DNA of 9,996 nucleotides, taken from the NCBI GenBank assembly GCA_013297575.1, contig JAAFHO010000150.1:1-9996 (forward strand), read 5' to 3'. The notes below the pieces were generated by a model that made no database searches, was not told the origin of the DNA, and was given only the letters and a program-made list of their open reading frames with translations. This stretch comes from Chitinophagales bacterium. GTDB lineage: Bacteria > Bacteroidota > Bacteroidia > Chitinophagales > Saprospiraceae. A program made the position numbers and the translations under genes. Of the stretch, positions 7,538-9,996 are shown piece after piece; within the stretch, counting starts at the first letter, position 1, and every line of letters begins with the position of its first letter.

Positions 7538-7543
7538 GTGGCA

Positions 7544-7574
7544 CAAAAGTACGCCTCAATTTTGTTACACCAAA
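7544..7574 (-). promoter_or_regulatory. Bacteroidota-type promoter reading leftward in the intergenic region
   Basis: The minus strand carries TTTG (7574-7571), a 19-base spacer, and TACTTTTG (7551-7544). This matches both elements of the Bacteroidota consensus TTTG-N19-21-TAnnTTTG without a mismatch, the best match I found in the window. It does not precede any recognisable protein gene; the next conventional coding sequence leftward on the same strand is more than 2 kb away. Confidence 0.6.
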
Positions 7575-7690
7575 TTTTTTCCCACTTTTTTTCAAAGAAA
7601 ATATATTGTTTTTTTGCCGTGCAATTTCATATGAGTAAACGGCGTTTAAATCAATATTAACGGTAGTAAAACACCGACCAAATGATTCGG

Positions 7691-8725
7691 TTATTCTACG
7701 GCTTTCCATGCTTTTGCCAAATCTTTTTTCCCAATAGCACTAGAAAGGCGTTTGTCATCTCTGTCTTTTAATTTTTCATATAACGCAATTTGGCGTGGTG
7801 AAAGTACCGATTCAGGTGTTGCACCTTTTCCCAACATACTATTGGCTCGGCAGGCTTGTAGCGTAGTCATTGGCACATATTGCCACGGCGTGTTGGACAG
7901 GTAATATTTTGGTGTTTTGTCGTTGCGGAAACCGGTGTTTTTAGCACACGCAGTTATGCCTTTCGGCGTTGTTTTTTGTTCCAAATCGGCTCTTTTTACA
8001 TTTGATGGATCAAAAACTACTTTTACCACTTCTTTCCCATCCTGAAAACCGGGTTCAGTTTCTATTACGCCCAGTATTTCTCCAAAAGTACCTTCGCCGC
8101 TCCAAAAGCAGTACATACTAAAAGTGGCAGTGTCCAAGCCTCGTTCCCGAGCACTGAGTTCTTCTACTAATAAGTTCAAATACGCTGGCGGTGTTTTGCC
8201 CGCTGCTTTTAACGCCGTAGCCATACCGCGCACAATTTCTGCCTGTGATCTAAAATCGGGCATACGCTGGGCCAAATCCTTACCATCCGAGTTTACTATA
8301 CGCACCACCGGATTGTTCCACGCCGGCTCATTGTATTGCTCCAGTACTTTTGCGTCTGCACCTTTTTTATTGTTATACACACAAAGTGGTACAAATAAAT
8401 CCTCGATGGCTTCCACAATTAAAGGATGCGATAAGGTAGAACTTCCGTATCGGGTACAATTGCTGCAGCCAGGCACTTCCTGAAACAGGATCAGAATAGG
8501 TTTGCCCGTTGCTTTGGATTGTACTGTGGCGCTGTCCATCTGCCTATTCCAACATACCGTACCGAGTTCTTCGGGATTACCTGGACATTTAGCGTTGCTG
8601 ATGATGGCGGGGCTTTCCATTTTAGTTTCTAATGTTTCAGTTGGTGTTGTTTCTGGCCTATAAGCGCCATAGAAAACATTAAGTGTGACCAATGTAAACG
8701 AAAGAAAAAGAAATATTTTTTGCAT
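7691..8725 (-). CDS. exported thioredoxin-fold/MsrA-like fusion protein
   Basis: This encodes 344 residues with an N-terminal signal peptide (about 1-21, MQKIFLFLSFTLVTLNVFYG), so it probably acts in the periplasm or at the envelope. Residues about 55-175 look like a thioredoxin fold: GKPILILFQEVPGCSNCTRYG (74-94) places the CxxC pair at Cys87 and Cys90. Residues about 195-250 resemble methionine sulfoxide reductase MsrA: ATFSMYCFWSGEGTFGEILG (200-219), with Cys206 in the CFW position of the MsrA GCFW motif and Glu211 nearby, then VIETEPGF and EVVKVVFDPSNV (232-243). The loop with NPTYE and GH-A/T-E found in true MsrA is missing. The C-terminal part (about 270-315: YYLSNTPWQYVPMTTLQACR, then SPRQ) contains Cys260 and Cys292, perhaps resolving cysteines. 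A plausible role is repair or thiol redox of exported proteins, with the thioredoxin part recycling the MsrA-like part; enzymatic activity is unproven. It is divergent from an efflux adaptor. Confidence 0.75.
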   Translation of the reverse strand: MQKIFLFLSFTLVTLNVFYGAYRPETTPTETLETKMESPAIISNAKCPGNPEELGTVCWNRQMDSATVQSKATGKPILILFQEVPGCSNCTRYGSSTLSHPLIVEAIEDLFVPLCVYNNKKGADAKVLEQYNEPAWNNPVVRIVNSDGKDLAQRMPDFRSQAEIVRGMATALKAAGKTPPAYLNLLVEELSARERGLDTATFSMYCFWSGEGTFGEILGVIETEPGFQDGKEVVKVVFDPSNVKRADLEQKTTPKGITACAKNTGFRNDKTPKYYLSNTPWQYVPMTTLQACRANSMLGKGATPESVLSPRQIALYEKLKDRDDKRLSSAIGKKDLAKAWKAVE

Positions 8726-8744
8726 AATGATCTAGTTTTGAACA

Positions 8745-8778
8745 CAAATTTACGGTGTTTGCACTGAACCTTGGCAAA
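8745..8778 (-). promoter_or_regulatory. promoter of the thioredoxin-MsrA-like gene
   Basis: The minus strand has TAAATTTG (8752-8745), an exact TAnnTTTG, 19 bases before the ATG at 8725. TTTG (8778-8775) lies 22 bases further up, one base longer than the usual spacer. The upstream element is next to that of the divergent adaptor promoter. Confidence 0.6.
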
Positions 8779-8802
8779 ACGCAGGAAAATGATCTACCTT
8801 TG
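8771..8802 (+). promoter_or_regulatory. promoter of the efflux adaptor gene
   Basis: TTG (8771-8773), a 21-base spacer and TACCTTTG (8795-8802) match the Bacteroidota promoter pattern. The -7 box is 25 bases before the ATG at 8828. This decides the start: the frame is open from 8771, but a start there would lie upstream of transcription. Confidence 0.65.
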
Positions 8803-8827
8803 TTCGCAATACGACAAAACTGCGACA

Positions 8828-9865
8828 ATGCAACAAAAAATATTTACACTTTTACTGCTACTTTCTTTGTTTTCTTGCGGCAAAAAAAGCGAGGAAACCG
8901 CCAATTTCAAACGTGCGCCAATGCCTGTCGATAATATACAGGGTGTCATTGTTGGCACTTCAATTTTGGACAATGCGATAACGGCAGGCGGTACATTATT
9001 GCCGTTGGAACAAACCGAACTGCACCCTGAAATAGCAGGCCGTGTTATTGCACTCAATTTGCCGGAAGGTAAAAAAGTGAGCGCGGGTACTTTGCTCGTC
9101 AAACTTTTTGACGAGGATTTGCAAACGCAAATCAGGAAAATAGAAACGCAAATTGCCATTGCACGCACCACCGAGCAACGCCTCAAAGGCCTCCTTAATG
9201 TGCAAGGTACAAGCCAGCAGGAATACGATTTGGCTGCGCTTCAAACCCGCAATTTGGAAGCAGAAATTGAATTACTCAAGGTAAAAATTCGTCAAACAGA
9301 GATTCGTGCGCCTTTTAGTGGTACTATTGGTTTGCGACAAATAAGCCCCGGTGCTTATATTACACCGGCCACCGCAGTAGCAACGATCCGAGATGACCAT
9401 AAATTAAGACTTGATTTTTCAGTTCCTGAAAAATACGGCGCTTTGATCCGCAATGGACAATCTGTCAAATTTCACGTGGATGGCAGCCAGCGCAATTACA
9501 CCGCCACCGTTACTGCCAGCGAACAAAGTGTAGCCGCCGATACCCGCGACCTGCACCTACGTGCCATCGTAAATGAACAAAGTGCAGACCTAGTACCGGG
9601 TCGTTTTGCAGAAGTGGATCTTTCACTCACCACCCAACCCAAAGCCATTATGATCCCCACAGAATGCGTAATTCCGCAAGCAAGGGATAAAAAAGTAGTG
9701 GTGTACCGCAGTGGAAAAGCAAAATTTACGACGGTGACCACAGGGATACGCCAATCGGGGAAAGTAGAAATCCTAAGTGGCCTTGCTGTAGGTGATACTA
9801 TTGTTACTTCGGGTATGTTGTTCCTAAAACCAGATACGGAATTTAGGTTTACAAAGGTGGATTAA
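8828..9865 (+). CDS. RND-type efflux periplasmic adaptor lipoprotein (HlyD/AcrA family)
   Basis: This encodes 345 residues from the ATG at 8828. The N-terminus MQQKIFTLLLLLSLFSC ends in a good lipobox, with Cys17 as the lipidated residue. Adaptors of this family bridge an inner-membrane RND pump and an outer-membrane channel. Residues 48-95 form the first half of the biotinyl-like lipoyl domain (GRVIALNLPEGKKVSAGTLL, 71-90). About 97-155 is a short alpha hairpin with QTRNLEAEIELLKVKIRQTE, 156-190 is the second lipoyl half with EIRAPFSGTIGLRQISPGAY (158-177), about 192-268 is the beta barrel, and 270-345 is the membrane-proximal domain. The frame is open for 19 more codons upstream from a TTG at 8771, but promoter position and the lipoprotein signal support 8828. 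No RND permease or TolC-like gene follows: the next gene is convergent and its stop codon abuts. The partner pump must be elsewhere, or the adaptor is used by a remote system. Confidence 0.92.
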   Translation: MQQKIFTLLLLLSLFSCGKKSEETANFKRAPMPVDNIQGVIVGTSILDNAITAGGTLLPLEQTELHPEIAGRVIALNLPEGKKVSAGTLLVKLFDEDLQTQIRKIETQIAIARTTEQRLKGLLNVQGTSQQEYDLAALQTRNLEAEIELLKVKIRQTEIRAPFSGTIGLRQISPGAYITPATAVATIRDDHKLRLDFSVPEKYGALIRNGQSVKFHVDGSQRNYTATVTASEQSVAADTRDLHLRAIVNEQSADLVPGRFAEVDLSLTTQPKAIMIPTECVIPQARDKKVVVYRSGKAKFTTVTTGIRQSGKVEILSGLAVGDTIVTSGMLFLKPDTEFRFTKVD

Positions 9866-9996
9866 TTACCGAACTAAGAACGACTTTACCGCCGAACTGA
9901 TACCCATGTCTGCGCGTAGCCAATACATACCTGTTGGCCAATCGGCAATGTCCACGATCAAAGTTGAACCCAATACGGTCTCTTCCTGTACTTTTT
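9866..9996 (-). CDS. C-terminal end of a T9SS-secreted protein (partial)
   Basis: The minus-strand frame is open from the right edge to a TAA at 9868-9866, giving the last 42 residues of a gene that begins outside the window. The sequence shows DIADWPTGMYWLRADMG followed by a hydrophobic and basic end, KSFLVR. This is the pattern of a T9SS type A sorting domain, where a loop with (D/N)-x-x-x-G-x-Y leads into two final strands. The protein is therefore probably exported by T9SS and anchored at or released from the cell surface. Its main function cannot be seen. It converges on the adaptor gene with no intervening base. Confidence 0.7.
   Translation of the reverse strand, partial: KVQEETVLGSTLIVDIADWPTGMYWLRADMGISSAVKSFLVR

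Larger units (their letters stand above)
7378..7690. other. 313-base intergenic region between convergent genes
   Basis: This gap separates the 3' ends of the xylanase and the thioredoxin-MsrA-like gene. It holds the leftward promoter, candidate small RNA and terminator listed separately. The part from about 7575 to 7690 is AT-rich, with homopolymer runs near 7574-7615 and a weak hairpin, ACCGA (7673-7677) with TCGGT (7687-7691), touching the stop codon of the minus-strand gene. I see no conventional protein gene in it. Confidence 0.6.

Noticed and set aside
8771..8827. Upstream TTG start extending the efflux adaptor by 19 residues
   Set aside because: It would place the start codon on the -33 element, and it buries the lipoprotein signal that begins at 8828.
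1..9996. CRISPR array, tRNA, rRNA, insertion sequence or defence island
   Set aside because: I looked for regular repeats, cloverleaf sequences, transposase motifs and paired terminal repeats and saw none that could be supported.

Overview
The window looks like chromosomal DNA from a member of the Bacteroidota, probably a gliding or environmental lineage near Saprospiria/Chitinophagia (the class is inferred). Three things support the phylum. Two predicted proteins end in type IX secretion (T9SS) sorting domains. Several intergenic regions carry the phylum's promoter form (-33 TTTG/TTG and -7 TAnnTTTG). The genes lack strong Shine-Dalgarno sites.

Left half, all on the minus strand and read from about 5045 down to the left edge: a sugar-phosphate nucleotidyltransferase (4044-5045), the ribosome-associated GTPase HflX (2828-4057), a short protein that keeps the N- and C-terminal parts of nicotinate phosphoribosyltransferase but not a recognisable catalytic barrel (1821-2777), a BRO-N/DinD-like protein (894-1751), and the first 250 codons of an MltA-family lytic transglycosylase (1-752, cut by the edge). 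The first two genes are tightly packed and probably co-transcribed. The others have gaps of 50 to 141 bases and may have their own promoters.

Right half: a secreted GH10 xylanase with a T9SS tail (5176-7377, probable start 5233) is divergent from the nucleotidyltransferase. A 313-base gap follows. It carries a close match to the Bacteroidota promoter pointing left and a hairpin plus T-run about 150 bases downstream, which together look like a small RNA gene. Next is a minus-strand exported thioredoxin/MsrA-like fusion (7691-8725). It shares a compact divergent promoter region with a lipoprotein periplasmic adaptor of an RND-type efflux pump (8828-9865). The adaptor's stop codon directly abuts the stop codon of a convergent gene of which only the last 42 codons, a T9SS sorting-domain end, lie in the window.

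The genes do not form one pathway. The window is a mix of housekeeping functions (HflX, nucleotide-sugar synthesis, peptidoglycan turnover) and envelope or secreted functions (xylanase, redox repair fusion, efflux adaptor). I see no CRISPR array, tRNA, rRNA, intact insertion sequence or clear defence system. The points most worth a second look are the candidate small RNA, the apparently dead nicotinate phosphoribosyltransferase relative, and the thioredoxin-MsrA-like fusion.
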